DNA of 64,000 nt, taken from assembly GCF_017656155.1 (NCBI RefSeq), contig NZ_JACDOH010000010.1, positions 33,697 through 97,696 of the forward strand, in the 5' to 3' direction. The position numbers and the translations under genes are program-made. The notes beneath the pieces were generated by a model. It made no database searches. It was given only the letters and a program-made list of their open reading frames with translations, and was not told the DNA's origin. Of this stretch, positions 19,347 through 28,797 are shown piece after piece. This stretch comes from Thermosyntropha sp. (GTDB lineage: Bacteria; Bacillota; Syntrophomonadia; Syntrophomonadales; Syntrophomonadaceae). The first letter of the stretch is position 1; each line of letters begins with the position of its first letter.

Positions 19347-19871
19347 TCAATATTCAAAATTGGTTACTGTAATTTCCTTACTATTAACTTTTGGACATAT
19401 TCCGCGCTGAGGACATTTAGTGCATACCCGGGAAAGATTATCCGCACGATGTATTCTTTCCCCCAAAAAACTCATATCTCGGCTTATATTGCGGTGTTCG
19501 TATACTGCCTGACATATTATATCAACTTCATGGGGGTTAAAAAATACCCGTGGTAGTATGTCCCTGGCTATGCGGGCCCCAAGTGCAGCATGATCAGCAC
19601 CGTATTCATATTCCTTCCATTTTGCTATATCATGCAAAAGCCCTGCCGCATATATAACCTCCTTGGCCGCCAGTTTTCCGCCAAGCTCCGCTTCCTTTAC
19701 AAAATAATTAAGGTCGTTATGTTCTAAAACCAGAATATATGCGATGCGTGCTACATCTATATGATGATAAATGTCATGCTTGCAAAACTGTGGTTCTATT
19801 TCCATTTCCGCATTACGCTGCATATGGCTGTTGAATACCGAATCATTAAGCAATAATTCTATTCTCTTCAA
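19347..19871 (-). CDS. HD-domain hydrolase with C-terminal cysteine cluster
   Basis: About 174 residues. The core HD motif is LLHDIAKW, preceded by HHIDVARIAY and followed by DHAALGARIARDIL and YEHRN, a metal-dependent phosphohydrolase pattern. The tail carries CTKCPQRGICPK, a Cys group that could bind zinc or an iron-sulfur cluster and is not part of ordinary HD domains. The TTG at 19871 follows GAGGTG and is preferred over a longer frame reaching 19934. It lies 43 bases upstream of folP. The substrate is unknown; a nucleotide or pterin phosphate is possible from context. Confidence 0.78.
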   Translation of the reverse strand: MKRIELLLNDSVFNSHMQRNAEMEIEPQFCKHDIYHHIDVARIAYILVLEHNDLNYFVKEAELGGKLAAKEVIYAAGLLHDIAKWKEYEYGADHAALGARIARDILPRVFFNPHEVDIICQAVYEHRNISRDMSFLGERIHRADNLSRVCTKCPQRGICPKVNSKEITVTNFEY

Positions 19872-20002
19872 CGCATTCACCTCATAAATATTTTTTTCCA
19901 AAGGGTAATATATTATATTAAACCATATCTGCAAAAATCCTTCACCCTAATTTTATTTTTATCCTCTGGGAAAAAAATAAACCACCTCGCAGAACTAATC
20001 TG

Positions 20003-20029
20003 ACAAACAGCCGGGCATCTGCCCGGCTG
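20003..20029 (-). terminator. Terminator after ndk
   Basis: On the minus strand CAGCCGGGCA and TGCCCGGCTG form a perfect ten-base stem with a two-base apex, followed by TTTGT. The T-tract is short but the stem is very stable. Confidence 0.65.
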
Positions 20030-20035
20030 CGTAAA

Positions 20036-20482
20036 TTAAAAAATCCACCTGTCTAAAGCCCTTTCATAATCTAAAATTTCTGCATCTTTAAAGAATAAAC
20101 CTATCTCCCTAGCTGCTGCTTCAGGGGAATCAGAACCGTGAATTACATTCTGGGACATACATATTCCAAAGTCCCCCCGAATAGTCCCCGGCAAAGCTTC
20201 TTTAGGATTAGTCTTGCCCATCATCGCTCGCATAGCTGATATAGCACCATCACCTTCAACTACCATAGCAACTACCGGACCAGAAGTTATAAATTCCAAA
20301 AGTTCAGGGAAAAATGGCTTTTCTACATGTTCAGCATAATGTTTCCTCGCTAAATCTTCATCAATTTTAAGCATTTTAAGGCCGGCAATCTTAAAGCCCT
20401 TTTTTTCAATGCGGGTTATTATTTCTCCTACCAACCCTCTTTGAACTCCGTCAGGCTTTACCATGATGAATGTTCTTTCCAT
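20036..20482 (-). CDS. ndk: Nucleoside diphosphate kinase
   Basis: Balances nucleoside triphosphate pools by moving phosphate through a histidine. It is 148 residues, normal. It starts [20 protein letters not shown], and the catalytic His115 sits in [12 protein letters not shown]. It stands alone between the ftsH hairpin and its own terminator. Confidence 0.97.
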   Translation of the reverse strand: MERTFIMVKPDGVQRGLVGEIITRIEKKGFKIAGLKMLKIDEDLARKHYAEHVEKPFFPELLEFITSGPVVAMVVEGDGAISAMRAMMGKTNPKEALPGTIRGDFGICMSQNVIHGSDSPEAAAREIGLFFKDAEILDYERALDRWIF

Positions 20483-20533
20483 TTCTACTCCTCCTGTTTC
20501 TCTATTTTGCTTTAACCTTCTTTATTATAAATA

Positions 20534-20562
20534 ACGCTGACCTTATAATAAATGGTCAGCGC
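20534..20562 (-). terminator. Weak hairpin terminator after ftsH
   Basis: On the minus strand GCTGACC and GGTCAGC flank an AT-rich loop, followed by GTTATTTATAATAAAG. The tail is AT-rich but not a clean T-run. Confidence 0.45.
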
Positions 20563-20599
20563 CAAACTGCTTGATTCTTTTTATTCCACATCTTAAAAA

Positions 20600-22462
20600 T
20601 TATTCATTATCTTTTACGGCTTCCTGCGTTTCATCTCCAGGACCTTCATCTTCTCCAAGATTTTCTTCACCTTTGATGATTTTTTCAAATTCATCAGCTT
20701 CCATAGTTTCAACTTCCATAAGTTTTGCCGCAATTCTATGAAGTTTATCCATATGTTCAACGAGGATATTTTCTGCCTTCTTGTAGCAGCTTTCCATAAT
20801 AGCACTCGCTTCTTTATCTATGGCATAAGCAATCGCATCGGAATAATTGCGTTGCTGCGAAATATCACGACCTAAAAAGACTTCCTCGCTCTTCTGTCCA
20901 AAGGTTAAAGGCCCTAATTCCTCTGACATTCCGTATTCTGTTATCATTTTGCGCACAATGCTGCTGGCTCTTTCTAAATCATTCTGAGCCCCTGTGCTTA
21001 TATCTTTCAAAACCAGCTGTTCAGCCACCCTGCCTCCTAAAAGGGTAGCTACTTCATCTAAAAGATATGATTTAGTAATATAATTGCGGTCTTCTTCCGG
21101 TAAGAGTAACGTATAGCCACCGGCTCTTCCCCTTGGTATAATGGAGATTTTATGCAATTTGTCCGTATTGGGTAGGAAATAGCTTACCAGTGCATGACCT
21201 GCCTCGTGATAAGCCACCAATTTCTTTTCCTTCTCCGAAATTACCCGGGATTTCTTTTCCGGTCCGGCGATTACCCTTTCTATCGCCTCTTCCAATTCCT
21301 CCATCCCGATTTTGTTCTTATTCCTGCGGGCAGCTAAAAGGGCAGCTTCGTTTACCATATTAGCCAGATCTGCCCCGGTAAAGCCCGGAGTCCTTTTGGC
21401 CAAAACTTCCAGATTAACATCATCAGCTAAAGGTTTATTTCGAACATGTACCGTTAATATAGCTTCTCTTCCTTTTACATCCGGACGATCAATAAGTATA
21501 TGCCTGTCAAACCGTCCCGGCCTTAAGAGGGCCGGGTCCAAAATATCAGGACGGTTGGTAGAAGCCATTACGATAATCCCTTCACTGGTACTGAAACCAT
21601 CCATTTCGACCAGAAGCTGATTTAAAGTCTGTTCCCTTTCATCATGTCCTCCGCCCAAGCCTGCTCCGCGCTGGCGGCCTACCGCATCTATTTCATCAAT
21701 AAAAACTATACAGGGTGCATTTTTCTTGGCCTGTTCAAAAAGATCCCTAACCCGGGCTGCTCCTACCCCAACAAACATTTCCACAAAGTCAGAACCGCTT
21801 ATGGAAAAGAAAGGAACGCCCGCCTCACCGGCTACCGCTTTAGCCATCAAGGTCTTACCGGTTCCCGGAGCCCCAAACAGCAAAACCCCTTTAGGTATCT
21901 TAGCTCCCATGCGGGTAAACTTGTGGGGATTCTTAAGAAATTCCACAACCTCCTGCAGTTCTTCCTTGGCTTCATCTGCGCCGGCCACATCTTTAAAAGT
22001 AACCTTGACATCTTCACTGCCAAGCATACGCGCCCGGCTGCGTCCGAACTGCATAACCCGGTTGCCCCCGCCCTGGGTTTGATTCATGATAAAAATGAGA
22101 AAAGCTATCAACAATATTATGGGCAACAAAGTGCTCAAAAGAGACATCCACCAGGGAGGCGGCGGGACAGGATCACTGTCATAGTCTACCTTTTTTTCGA
22201 GAAGAAGAGGAATAATGCCGCTTTCCTTGGAGGTAGTGACCGTATATCTGGTCTTATCCTTCAAGGTTCCGGAAATCTTGTAGATATTGTCATCTATTTG
22301 TACTTCAGCAGTCGCTACCTTATTCTGCTGAACAAGCTTTATAAATTCTACCTCGGTTAGCTCCTTAGCCTGCTGTTCCTGGGTCGGATACATTTTCATA
22401 GCAAAAAGAGCCAGTAAAACTATTAGGACATATATTGCTATATTCTTGAGTGCCTTATCCAA
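20600..22462 (-). CDS. ftsH: ATP-dependent zinc metalloprotease FtsH
   Basis: A membrane-anchored AAA protease that degrades misfolded membrane proteins and regulators. It is 620 residues. There are two N-terminal membrane helices (about 8-22 and 104-126) around an extracytoplasmic domain. The AAA module has Walker A GAPGTGKT (197-204), Walker [12 protein letters not shown] and the second region of homology. The zinc site HEAGH follows near residue 420. The acidic tail ends EETQ-like and is probably flexible. The TTG start has GGAGAGG upstream. No hpt gene lies between it and tilS, unlike in Bacillus. Confidence 0.97.
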   Translation of the reverse strand: MDKALKNIAIYVLIVLLALFAMKMYPTQEQQAKELTEVEFIKLVQQNKVATAEVQIDDNIYKISGTLKDKTRYTVTTSKESGIIPLLLEKKVDYDSDPVPPPPWWMSLLSTLLPIILLIAFLIFIMNQTQGGGNRVMQFGRSRARMLGSEDVKVTFKDVAGADEAKEELQEVVEFLKNPHKFTRMGAKIPKGVLLFGAPGTGKTLMAKAVAGEAGVPFFSISGSDFVEMFVGVGAARVRDLFEQAKKNAPCIVFIDEIDAVGRQRGAGLGGGHDEREQTLNQLLVEMDGFSTSEGIIVMASTNRPDILDPALLRPGRFDRHILIDRPDVKGREAILTVHVRNKPLADDVNLEVLAKRTPGFTGADLANMVNEAALLAARRNKNKIGMEELEEAIERVIAGPEKKSRVISEKEKKLVAYHEAGHALVSYFLPNTDKLHKISIIPRGRAGGYTLLLPEEDRNYITKSYLLDEVATLLGGRVAEQLVLKDISTGAQNDLERASSIVRKMITEYGMSEELGPLTFGQKSEEVFLGRDISQQRNYSDAIAYAIDKEASAIMESCYKKAENILVEHMDKLHRIAAKLMEVETMEADEFEKIIKGEENLGEDEGPGDETQEAVKDNE

Positions 22463-22560
22463 AACATTTCCTCTCCTTTAACCATCATAATGAAAATTTC
22501 CGTCATATTGTAGCATACCTGCCTCTTCTTTGCAATTACTGCCAATCTTTTTTCTATTTC

Positions 22561-23946
22561 TTAACTATTTTCTTCATTATCGTTCTTTTTTATAACCAGA
22601 ACCTTTTCTGTTCCTGAAGTTATTGCACAGATTTCCGATACCCTTATACCTAGTATAGCATAAATTTCATCATAAGAAGCTATCAGAGGAATTTTATCTC
22701 TCTCATTGACCGGGATTTTTTCATCAATAAAAAAATCCTTAATTTTTTTGCTGCCCTTAAGCCCTGCCGGCCGAAAAACATCGCCTTTTTGCCGGCTGCG
22801 GATAAAAATGGGAAATCTGATTTTACCATAATCCAGCTTGGCCTCTGCCGAAATTTTTGACGCTTCCTCAAGGCTTACAACCTCCAGTTTATAAGCCTGC
22901 TTTAGCTCAGGAATATAAACTTCTCCCGGAATAAAAGCCTCATAACAATAGCTTATCACCGGTTGATTTCCGACCATAAAGATTAATTCTTCATAAGATT
23001 TGTTTACCTTCACATCTCCGCTCAAATGTATTACTTTGGAAGACCCAGCTTTAGAAAGCAAACCTATCACACTTTGGACATCCTTTATATTAATATTTTC
23101 TTCACTCCCGCTCCTTATTTCCCGCAAAGCCTTCATTATTATCCGCCTTTTCAAGGCTAAATGCAGGTTATTCAAAAAAGAAATATCCAAAACTATTCTG
23201 TTGTCTTCCCAACATTTTAAAACTTTATCCCAGTTGTTTTCCGTCTCCCTTTCCAAAAAATCATTCTCTATCCGGGCTATATCGGCCAGCTGACCTAAGC
23301 TTTCCCTGATGCGAGGGTTAAAATTATTCTCAAGATAAGGAATAAGTTCATTCCTTATTCTGTTGCGGGTATAAGTTTTCTCATAATTGCTGACATCAAT
23401 ACAGTAGGGGATCTTGTTTTCTTCAAGATAATCCAAGATTTCCGATTTGCTCACACATAAAAAAGGCCGTATAACATCTCCGTTAACCGGCATAATCCCC
23501 CGTAAGCCTCTGATTCCCGTTCCTCTTATCATATGATGGAGCACCGTTTCTGCCAAATCATCTTGATGATGAGCAGTAGCAATGCGTCCGGTGCCGATTT
23601 GCTCTTTAATCTCCCGGAAAAAGCGGTATCTTTCCTCCCTCCCGGCTTCTTCCAGGGTTTTGCGGCTAGTTTGCGCAATCTTTTTTATATCTACCCGCCG
23701 GATATAAACAGGAACCCCCATCTCACGGCAATAATCCTCTACAAATCTCGCTTCATCATCCGCCTCTTTCCTTATTCCGTGGTTCAAATGGGCAGCAAAC
23801 AAAGAAAAATTAAGCCTTTCCTCAAGCCCTTTCAAAACATGCAACAAGGCCATAGAATCCGGCCCGCCGGAAAGCCCTAAAACCACTTTTTCTTCGGGTA
23901 AAATAAGTTTTTCTTCAATTATAAATTTGGATACTTTTTCCAGCAT
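22561..23946 (-). CDS. tilS: tRNA(Ile)-lysidine synthetase
   Basis: Modifies the CAU anticodon of a minor tRNA-Ile with lysine so that it reads AUA codons. The PP-loop SGGPDS is at residues 26-31, followed by HLNHGIRKEADDEA and TAHHQDDLAETVL. The C-terminal part (about 360-455) matches the TilS substrate-binding domain, with IRSRQKGDVFRPAGLKGSKK. It is 461 residues, normal for Firmicutes. Its position next to ftsH and after spoIIE is conserved in Bacillus. Confidence 0.95.
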   Translation of the reverse strand: MLEKVSKFIIEEKLILPEEKVVLGLSGGPDSMALLHVLKGLEERLNFSLFAAHLNHGIRKEADDEARFVEDYCREMGVPVYIRRVDIKKIAQTSRKTLEEAGREERYRFFREIKEQIGTGRIATAHHQDDLAETVLHHMIRGTGIRGLRGIMPVNGDVIRPFLCVSKSEILDYLEENKIPYCIDVSNYEKTYTRNRIRNELIPYLENNFNPRIRESLGQLADIARIENDFLERETENNWDKVLKCWEDNRIVLDISFLNNLHLALKRRIIMKALREIRSGSEENINIKDVQSVIGLLSKAGSSKVIHLSGDVKVNKSYEELIFMVGNQPVISYCYEAFIPGEVYIPELKQAYKLEVVSLEEASKISAEAKLDYGKIRFPIFIRSRQKGDVFRPAGLKGSKKIKDFFIDEKIPVNERDKIPLIASYDEIYAILGIRVSEICAITSGTEKVLVIKKNDNEENS

Positions 23947-23985
23947 AAAATTCCCCTTTCGGGACGATCTTCAAACACAAAAACA

Positions 23986-24085
23986 TTCCGAAACGAAATA
24001 CCTTTTAAATTGGGGACGGTTCTCGAGTTTAAAACTATTTCGAGTCGAAATACTTTTTAATTTCAGAACCGTCCCCAGATTAAAA
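23986..24085. repeat. Dispersed palindromic repeat, copy B (spoIIE-tilS gap)
   Basis: Holds TTCCGAAACGAAA, GGGGACGGTT (24012-24021), TTTCGAGTCGAAA and AACCGTCCCC (24067-24076) in the same order and spacing as copy A. A degraded fragment, GGGACGATCTTC, lies just before it (about 23961-23972). Confidence 0.85.
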
Positions 24086-24098
24086 AACTGAATTAAAA

Positions 24099-26594
24099 TC
24101 AGTGCGGGAAGTTTAGATCAATATAAGCACATATCACTGTCATATCATCTAATGGCTTACCCTCGCAAATTGTTAAGGCACGATTTAATATAATCTCCGC
24201 CAATTTTTGAGGATCACTGCAGTCTGTTTTGGCTAAAAGTTCTTTAAGCCATTTCTCCCCCTCTATAATATCACCTGAAGCCTCTAAAATACCATCACTC
24301 ACCATTACCAAAATATCATACGGGCATAAAGCTGCTGTCTGGCTGCTTACTTCTATTTCATCCATTATACCCACCGGCAGATTGTCTGCTTCTATTATCT
24401 CCACCTTCCTTCCCCGCTTTATAAAAGAGGGAGCACTGCCGGTTTTTATAAAATCAACTTCTGCTGTATATAAATCAATCATAGCTATATCTAAAGTAGC
24501 AAAAGATTCAGATTTGGAACGCAAAAGCATTATAGAATTAACTGTTTTTAAAGCTGTTTCTTTGCTAAACCCGCTGTTTATAAGGCTTTCTAAGAGGCGT
24601 ACTGCTATCTGGCTTTCTGCATAAGCCTTTTCTCCTACTCCCATGCCATCACTTAAAATTACTACTTCTTTACCCTCTTCCAAAGTGGCCAAAGTAAAAG
24701 TATCTCCACAGATACTTTCTTTTCCAAGCTGGGCAGCACCGCTTACCACTTTATATGTATGGCTAGGAGTAAGCGTAAATTCACATCTTCCCTTTCCAGT
24801 AATGCGCGGACATTTTTTAGAACAGACCTCCATTTTTTCCCCTACTATTGAAGAAATAGCAGATGACAGGTTTACTTCACATTCTTCTCCGCTCTTGCAT
24901 GCATCAGCAACTACATTGATTTTCAGCTTTTTATCGCCAATCTTTACCGGAGTCACATTTATAACACTAAGTCCCAATTTTTTGCTCTCTTTTTGCAAAT
25001 GCTTTTTCAATTCCCAATCTACCACCGTTTTTATTTCAAATTCATCAGCTAAATTGCGGATTATATTGCCAGCCTCTTTAAGCTGTTTGGAAACAACTTC
25101 ACGCGATTCTCCCAGTTTTGCAATCCAGTATTCATTAAGACGCAAGGTTTCAAATAAGTAATGGACAGTCGTAAGCATCTCACGGCCGTAAATACACCTG
25201 CGTCTGAATTCTACGGGCAGTTCTTCGTATAAAATCTCTCCTTTAGCTTCGATAAGCGCAAATATATCTAAAAGCTCTTCCGAAGTCGATTTAGAATCTA
25301 TTCCCCAGCATGAGTCACAGCGTGAGCAGCTGCGACAAAAACCATTGGCTATTTGATCATACAGGTAATTCAGATAAGCCTGCTGGTTGTTGTAACGTCG
25401 CAAATCATTTCCGTATGCAAAACTGCTTCCGATTTCCTCAAAAACTGCTGCGAGTTCTTCTATTTTTTCTTTAGCAGCTTCTTTTATCTTGATATCTGCT
25501 ATTTCTGTTTCTTTTGAACTAAAAACTGCATTTATGCCTCCCAAACTTTTAACCGGCATCTTTTCCCTAATGGAAGAAGGAAGCATGAAAAAGATAATAC
25601 AGGCAATCCCCGTTTCCCATAAACCTAAGATCGTAGCCTGGGTCTGGGGGACAAACATAGAAAGAGCCAATGTTCCCAGCATAAAACCGATTATTATCCC
25701 TAAACGACCAAAATTCCTGAAAAGCCCGGCTAATAATCCTGAAACTGCATACATTCCCAAAGTAGGAGCAAAAACACTTGAAGATATTGAAGGTATTATT
25801 CCGGTCATAACCCCTACCATAGTTGCTACACCGCTTCCCCATATAAAGGCGGCAATTAAAATTCCTAAACGGCAGATAACTGCTCCTACGCTCATGCCAG
25901 CAATACTTATTTCCTCAAGCCCCATAACTATTCCTATGCACAAAACTAAAAAGGCACATATATCCTCAAAAGTAAAATTGGCAAGCTCTTTTTTCTGCCT
26001 TACAGTTTCATCAGCCACCATAAATATAAAAGTAAGTATACCGGTAATCATGGCTTCAAAGACTATTACCATTTCCTGATAAAAGGAAAATCCCAAGGCC
26101 ATATTCAAAAGGCTTTTTATCGTAAAAAGCACAGCGGCGGTCAAAGCCGGCAAAGACCACCACAGCTTATCCTGTGGAATAACCAAATAATTTATTATAC
26201 CTAAAAGGAGAAGCAAAGCTAAAATATTGGTGCCGAGAAAAACTCCATCTAAAACAGTAGCAAAACCTATACATCCCAAAAACCCCAAGACTATTGCTTG
26301 TTCTTTACGGTAGCGGCTGAAAACAGCAGCAAAAGCAAAAACAAATGGCATTATTTCCTCTAGTATAAAGGCACGCGCCATAAGAAAAACCCCTGCTGCC
26401 AGCAATAAATTACCGGTGGTAAAAAATCTAGTAAAAATCTCGGCCCAGTTCCCCCCCCTTAATGCTTCTCCAGTAAAAAACGACTCTCTAACCTGCCTCC
26501 TTAATGCCTTCTTCTCCCGGTTTTTTGTGCGACGTCCCCAGGGGGAAGGTTCCGCTATTCGCTGGTAAGGATAAACTTCTAATCTGTCCAACAT
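24099..26594 (-). CDS. spoIIE: Stage II sporulation protein E (membrane PP2C phosphatase)
   Basis: SpoIIE dephosphorylates SpoIIAA, which frees sigma-F in the forespore, and it takes part in polar septation. The 831-residue protein has a basic N-terminal tail, about ten membrane helices (roughly 45-335), a central regulatory region with a cysteine group (CRSCSRCDSCWG near residue 410), and a C-terminal PP2C domain (about 600-825) with ILSDGMGVGEKAYAES and MVSDGILEA carrying the metal-binding aspartates. The ATG follows AGGAGGG. A long-spacer sigma-A promoter lies upstream. Confidence 0.95.
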   Translation of the reverse strand: MLDRLEVYPYQRIAEPSPWGRRTKNREKKALRRQVRESFFTGEALRGGNWAEIFTRFFTTGNLLLAAGVFLMARAFILEEIMPFVFAFAAVFSRYRKEQAIVLGFLGCIGFATVLDGVFLGTNILALLLLLGIINYLVIPQDKLWWSLPALTAAVLFTIKSLLNMALGFSFYQEMVIVFEAMITGILTFIFMVADETVRQKKELANFTFEDICAFLVLCIGIVMGLEEISIAGMSVGAVICRLGILIAAFIWGSGVATMVGVMTGIIPSISSSVFAPTLGMYAVSGLLAGLFRNFGRLGIIIGFMLGTLALSMFVPQTQATILGLWETGIACIIFFMLPSSIREKMPVKSLGGINAVFSSKETEIADIKIKEAAKEKIEELAAVFEEIGSSFAYGNDLRRYNNQQAYLNYLYDQIANGFCRSCSRCDSCWGIDSKSTSEELLDIFALIEAKGEILYEELPVEFRRRCIYGREMLTTVHYLFETLRLNEYWIAKLGESREVVSKQLKEAGNIIRNLADEFEIKTVVDWELKKHLQKESKKLGLSVINVTPVKIGDKKLKINVVADACKSGEECEVNLSSAISSIVGEKMEVCSKKCPRITGKGRCEFTLTPSHTYKVVSGAAQLGKESICGDTFTLATLEEGKEVVILSDGMGVGEKAYAESQIAVRLLESLINSGFSKETALKTVNSIMLLRSKSESFATLDIAMIDLYTAEVDFIKTGSAPSFIKRGRKVEIIEADNLPVGIMDEIEVSSQTAALCPYDILVMVSDGILEASGDIIEGEKWLKELLAKTDCSDPQKLAEIILNRALTICEGKPLDDMTVICAYIDLNFPH

Positions 26595-26628
26595 ACTGTT
26601 ATCCCTCCTATTTCAGGTCTTGAGCCTT

Positions 26629-26661
26629 ATTATAACAATAATATGTGGTAAAAATTGTAAA
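26629..26661 (-). promoter_or_regulatory. spoIIE promoter with 21-base spacer
   Basis: On the minus strand TTTACA (26661-26656) and a perfect TATAAT (26634-26629) are 21 bases apart. The Bacillus spoIIE promoter also has sigma-A hexamers 21 bases apart and needs Spo0A. An imperfect Spo0A-box-like TTTGTCCGAA lies about 30 bases upstream of the -35 element. Confidence 0.65.
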
Positions 26662-26755
26662 TATTAAGGAGGGATTTATTTTTATTCCAAAAAAATTCGG
26701 ACAAATCTTGAATAATATAAACACATTTTGCCTCTCTTAACTAAAAAAAGACAGG

Positions 26756-27619
26756 CTAATTCGCCATTTCCCATATTATTCCTTCCATCAAGTCTGATTC
26801 GCTTACTACTATTTTATCCTTATTCAAAATTTCCATAATAACTAAAACTGCTAAAACCCCTTTAGGGATAATATCTGCTCTGGCCGGCTGTAAACCAGGC
26901 AGCTTTTTACGCTCTTCAAGGGGCAGAGAGGCTAAAAGCTCGTATATTTCAGCAATATCTTCATAAGTTAAAAGCTGTCCATGCACTAAAGAATAGGAAT
27001 ATTCTTTAAGTTTAAGTTTTATTGCAACCAGGGTAGTGGCAGTTCCCCCGACACATACCAAAGGATGCGGTTTAAAATTTATTCCTGAATCTATAAGCGG
27101 CTTTAAAATATCCCTCATCTCTTTCCGGTTCATATCGGCTTCCGTAGCCCGCACCGCACCGAGGGGAAGAGAAATCATAAAATCTTTTCCCAATATAAAC
27201 TCGGTGCTCCCCCCCCCTAAATCTACAACCATTGGCTTATTCTGCAGTTTTAAACCTTTCTCAACCCCTAAATAACTTAAGAATGCTTCTTTTTCTCCGG
27301 TTATAACTTCAACCTTAATACCACACTTATTTAATACAGTATCTATAAATTCTTTTTGATTTTCAGCTTCTCTTACTGCACTTGTTGCTATCGCCCGATA
27401 ACTTGCTACATTATTGTCTTCAATGGCTTTTTTAAAGCTGTTTAAAGCAACACAGGTTCGGTCTATTGCTGCTTTGCTTATCTTTCCCGTTTGAATTAAA
27501 TTTTCTCCCAAACGGGTAGTCTGTAAATCTCTTAAAACAGAAAATAATTTCCCATCTTTTATTTCCGCTATAAGCAGGCGGCATGAATTAGTTCCTAAAT
27601 CTATGGCAGCACAGCGCAT
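26756..27619 (-). CDS. Ppx/GppA-family phosphatase
   Basis: A 287-residue ASKHA-fold enzyme, the short form of the exopolyphosphatase/pppGpp phosphohydrolase family. AIDLGTNSCRLLIAEI (5-20) and VVDLGGGSTEFILGK near residue 131 are the two phosphate-binding loops. ATSAVREAENQKEF and ITGEKEAFLSYLGV are also standard. The longer C-terminal HD-like domain of full Ppx is absent. The substrate (polyphosphate or pppGpp) cannot be told from sequence. A terminator-like hairpin lies only 24 bases upstream of its start. Confidence 0.88.
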   Translation of the reverse strand: MRCAAIDLGTNSCRLLIAEIKDGKLFSVLRDLQTTRLGENLIQTGKISKAAIDRTCVALNSFKKAIEDNNVASYRAIATSAVREAENQKEFIDTVLNKCGIKVEVITGEKEAFLSYLGVEKGLKLQNKPMVVDLGGGSTEFILGKDFMISLPLGAVRATEADMNRKEMRDILKPLIDSGINFKPHPLVCVGGTATTLVAIKLKLKEYSYSLVHGQLLTYEDIAEIYELLASLPLEERKKLPGLQPARADIIPKGVLAVLVIMEILNKDKIVVSESDLMEGIIWEMAN

Positions 27620-27642
27620 AAAGTTCCCCCTTATTTCTCCAA

Positions 27643-27672
27643 TTAAAAAACACCCTATAAAAAGGGTGTTTT
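27643..27672 (-). terminator. Terminator-like hairpin between yabR and ppx
   Basis: On the minus strand AAACACCC and GGGTGTTT form a stem around an AT loop, followed by TTTTAATT. It ends about 24 bases before the ppx-like start codon, leaving no room for a promoter after it. Confidence 0.75.
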
Positions 27673-27677
27673 CTCAT

Positions 27678-28103
27678 CTATTTATTATAATGCCTGTTTC
27701 GCCTCCTAGAGTCATTCTTAAGCCTCAAAGGCTGCATCCTTTCATCACTTTCCTTAAGAAATTTGGCAATCTTCTCATCCAAGGTTTCCACATTGCTTCT
27801 GTTCTGAGATGATTTAACCATCATTTTAGGCTTCTCCGAAACACTTCTCTGCTCTTTTTCTGCTGCCTGTTTAATAGAAAGCCCTATCTTTTTTCCGGCA
27901 ACATTCAAAACTTTAACCTTTACAATATCACCTTCCCGGACAAAATCCTTGACATCATTTACATAGGTGTCAGCAATTTCTGAAATGTGAACCAGTCCAA
28001 CAGCGCCTCCTGGCAGTTCTATAAAAGCTCCAAAACTTGTAATCCCCTGGACTTTACCTTCCAAAATGCTGCCAGGAACAATATTAGTTTGTTCAGTCGG
28101 CAT
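27678..28103 (-). CDS. yabR: S1-domain RNA-binding protein, YabR type
   Basis: A 141-residue protein with one N-terminal S1 OB fold (GSILEGKVQGITSFGAFIEL, then GLVHISEIAD and GDIVKVKVL, residues about 10-80). A charged, arginine-rich tail ending RRRNRHYNK may contact RNA. YabR follows divIC in Bacillus as it does here. Its precise role is poorly known; it may act in ribosome or mRNA metabolism. Confidence 0.88.
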   Translation of the reverse strand: MPTEQTNIVPGSILEGKVQGITSFGAFIELPGGAVGLVHISEIADTYVNDVKDFVREGDIVKVKVLNVAGKKIGLSIKQAAEKEQRSVSEKPKMMVKSSQNRSNVETLDEKIAKFLKESDERMQPLRLKNDSRRRNRHYNK

Positions 28104-28183
28104 ATAAAATAAGTTCCCCCTAAATGTAGTATAAGTTAATAATATAAAATGCTCAGATAGTAGTCAACTACCAAGTATTAAAA

Positions 28184-28471
28184 TTATTCATCTATAACTA
28201 CTTCTACCAGAGGTTTTTCTCCTTCTTTAACCATCCCTAGCTTTTCCCGGGCAATCCGTTCAATATTTTCCAGGGATCTAGCCTTTTCATATTCTTCCTT
28301 AAGCCTCTTGTTTTCTGTAACAAGCTCTGCTTTTATAGCTTCTAATTCTTTCTTCCTTTCATTAAGTTTCCATACTGTCTTTACCCTGCTGCCAACAGGG
28401 AAAAGCAAAAAAAAGCATAAGGCAATTATCAATATTTTTTTTAAAGCCAAACTTTTGCTTTTATTCTTCAT
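28184..28471 (-). CDS. divIC: Cell-division protein DivIC/FtsB family
   Basis: A bitopic septum-formation protein that pairs with FtsL and DivIB. About 95 residues: a basic N-terminus, one membrane helix (KKILIIALCFFLLFPVG), then a coiled coil (LNERKKELEAIKAELVTENK) and the family tail ENIERIAREKLGMVKEGE. The ATG at 28471 has GGAGG eight bases upstream and overlaps the preceding small HTH gene by 11 bases. Its place between yabQ and yabR is as in Bacillus. Confidence 0.9.
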   Translation of the reverse strand: MKNKSKSLALKKILIIALCFFLLFPVGSRVKTVWKLNERKKELEAIKAELVTENKRLKEEYEKARSLENIERIAREKLGMVKEGEKPLVEVVIDE

Positions 28472-28691
28472 CTGCTTGTCCTCCATCAAAAACACCCAAA
28501 GTATCTCCGGGAAGAATTATTACGACTTCATATCCTTTAGTACGGGCACGATTGTACAAAGTGGCTACTGTACTTGCATTTATGCCTAATATTTTTGCTA
28601 TCTCGGCATTGCTCCGCCCCATCTCTTTTAATGCAACCACCTGTCTTTCCCGGAAGCTTAACTTTTCTACTCCGCGTATTTCTATCTTCAT
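28461..28691 (-). CDS. Small sigma-70 region 4/LuxR-like HTH protein
   Basis: A 76-residue protein. Residues 10-50 (LSFRERQVVALKEMGRSNAE then IAKILGINASTVATLYNRAR) form a helix-turn-helix like that of sigma-70 region 4 or LuxR output domains, without any sensor or core-binding part. The tail is short and acidic. It overlaps divIC by 11 bases, so translation is coupled. No such gene stands before divIC in Bacillus. It could regulate division or sporulation genes, but the target is unknown. Confidence 0.78.
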   Translation of the reverse strand: MKIEIRGVEKLSFRERQVVALKEMGRSNAEIAKILGINASTVATLYNRARTKGYEVVIILPGDTLGVFDGGQADEE

Positions 28692-28797
28692 ACATTCAAC
28701 ACTCTATCCACATTTTTTCCACATATTGTGGACAATTTTATTATTATCTAATCGTTTCTGGCTTAAGCTAAAAATTCCTGCTTTTAAAAATAATTTT

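Noticed and set aside
21644..22360. 238-codon plus-strand frame opposite ftsH
   Set aside because: It is antisense to conserved AAA motifs of ftsH; the protein is low-complexity and unlike any family.
26595..26755. tRNA genes next to spoIIE, as in Bacillus
   Set aside because: The stretch is AT-rich with a promoter only; no cloverleaf could be drawn. None was seen elsewhere in the window.
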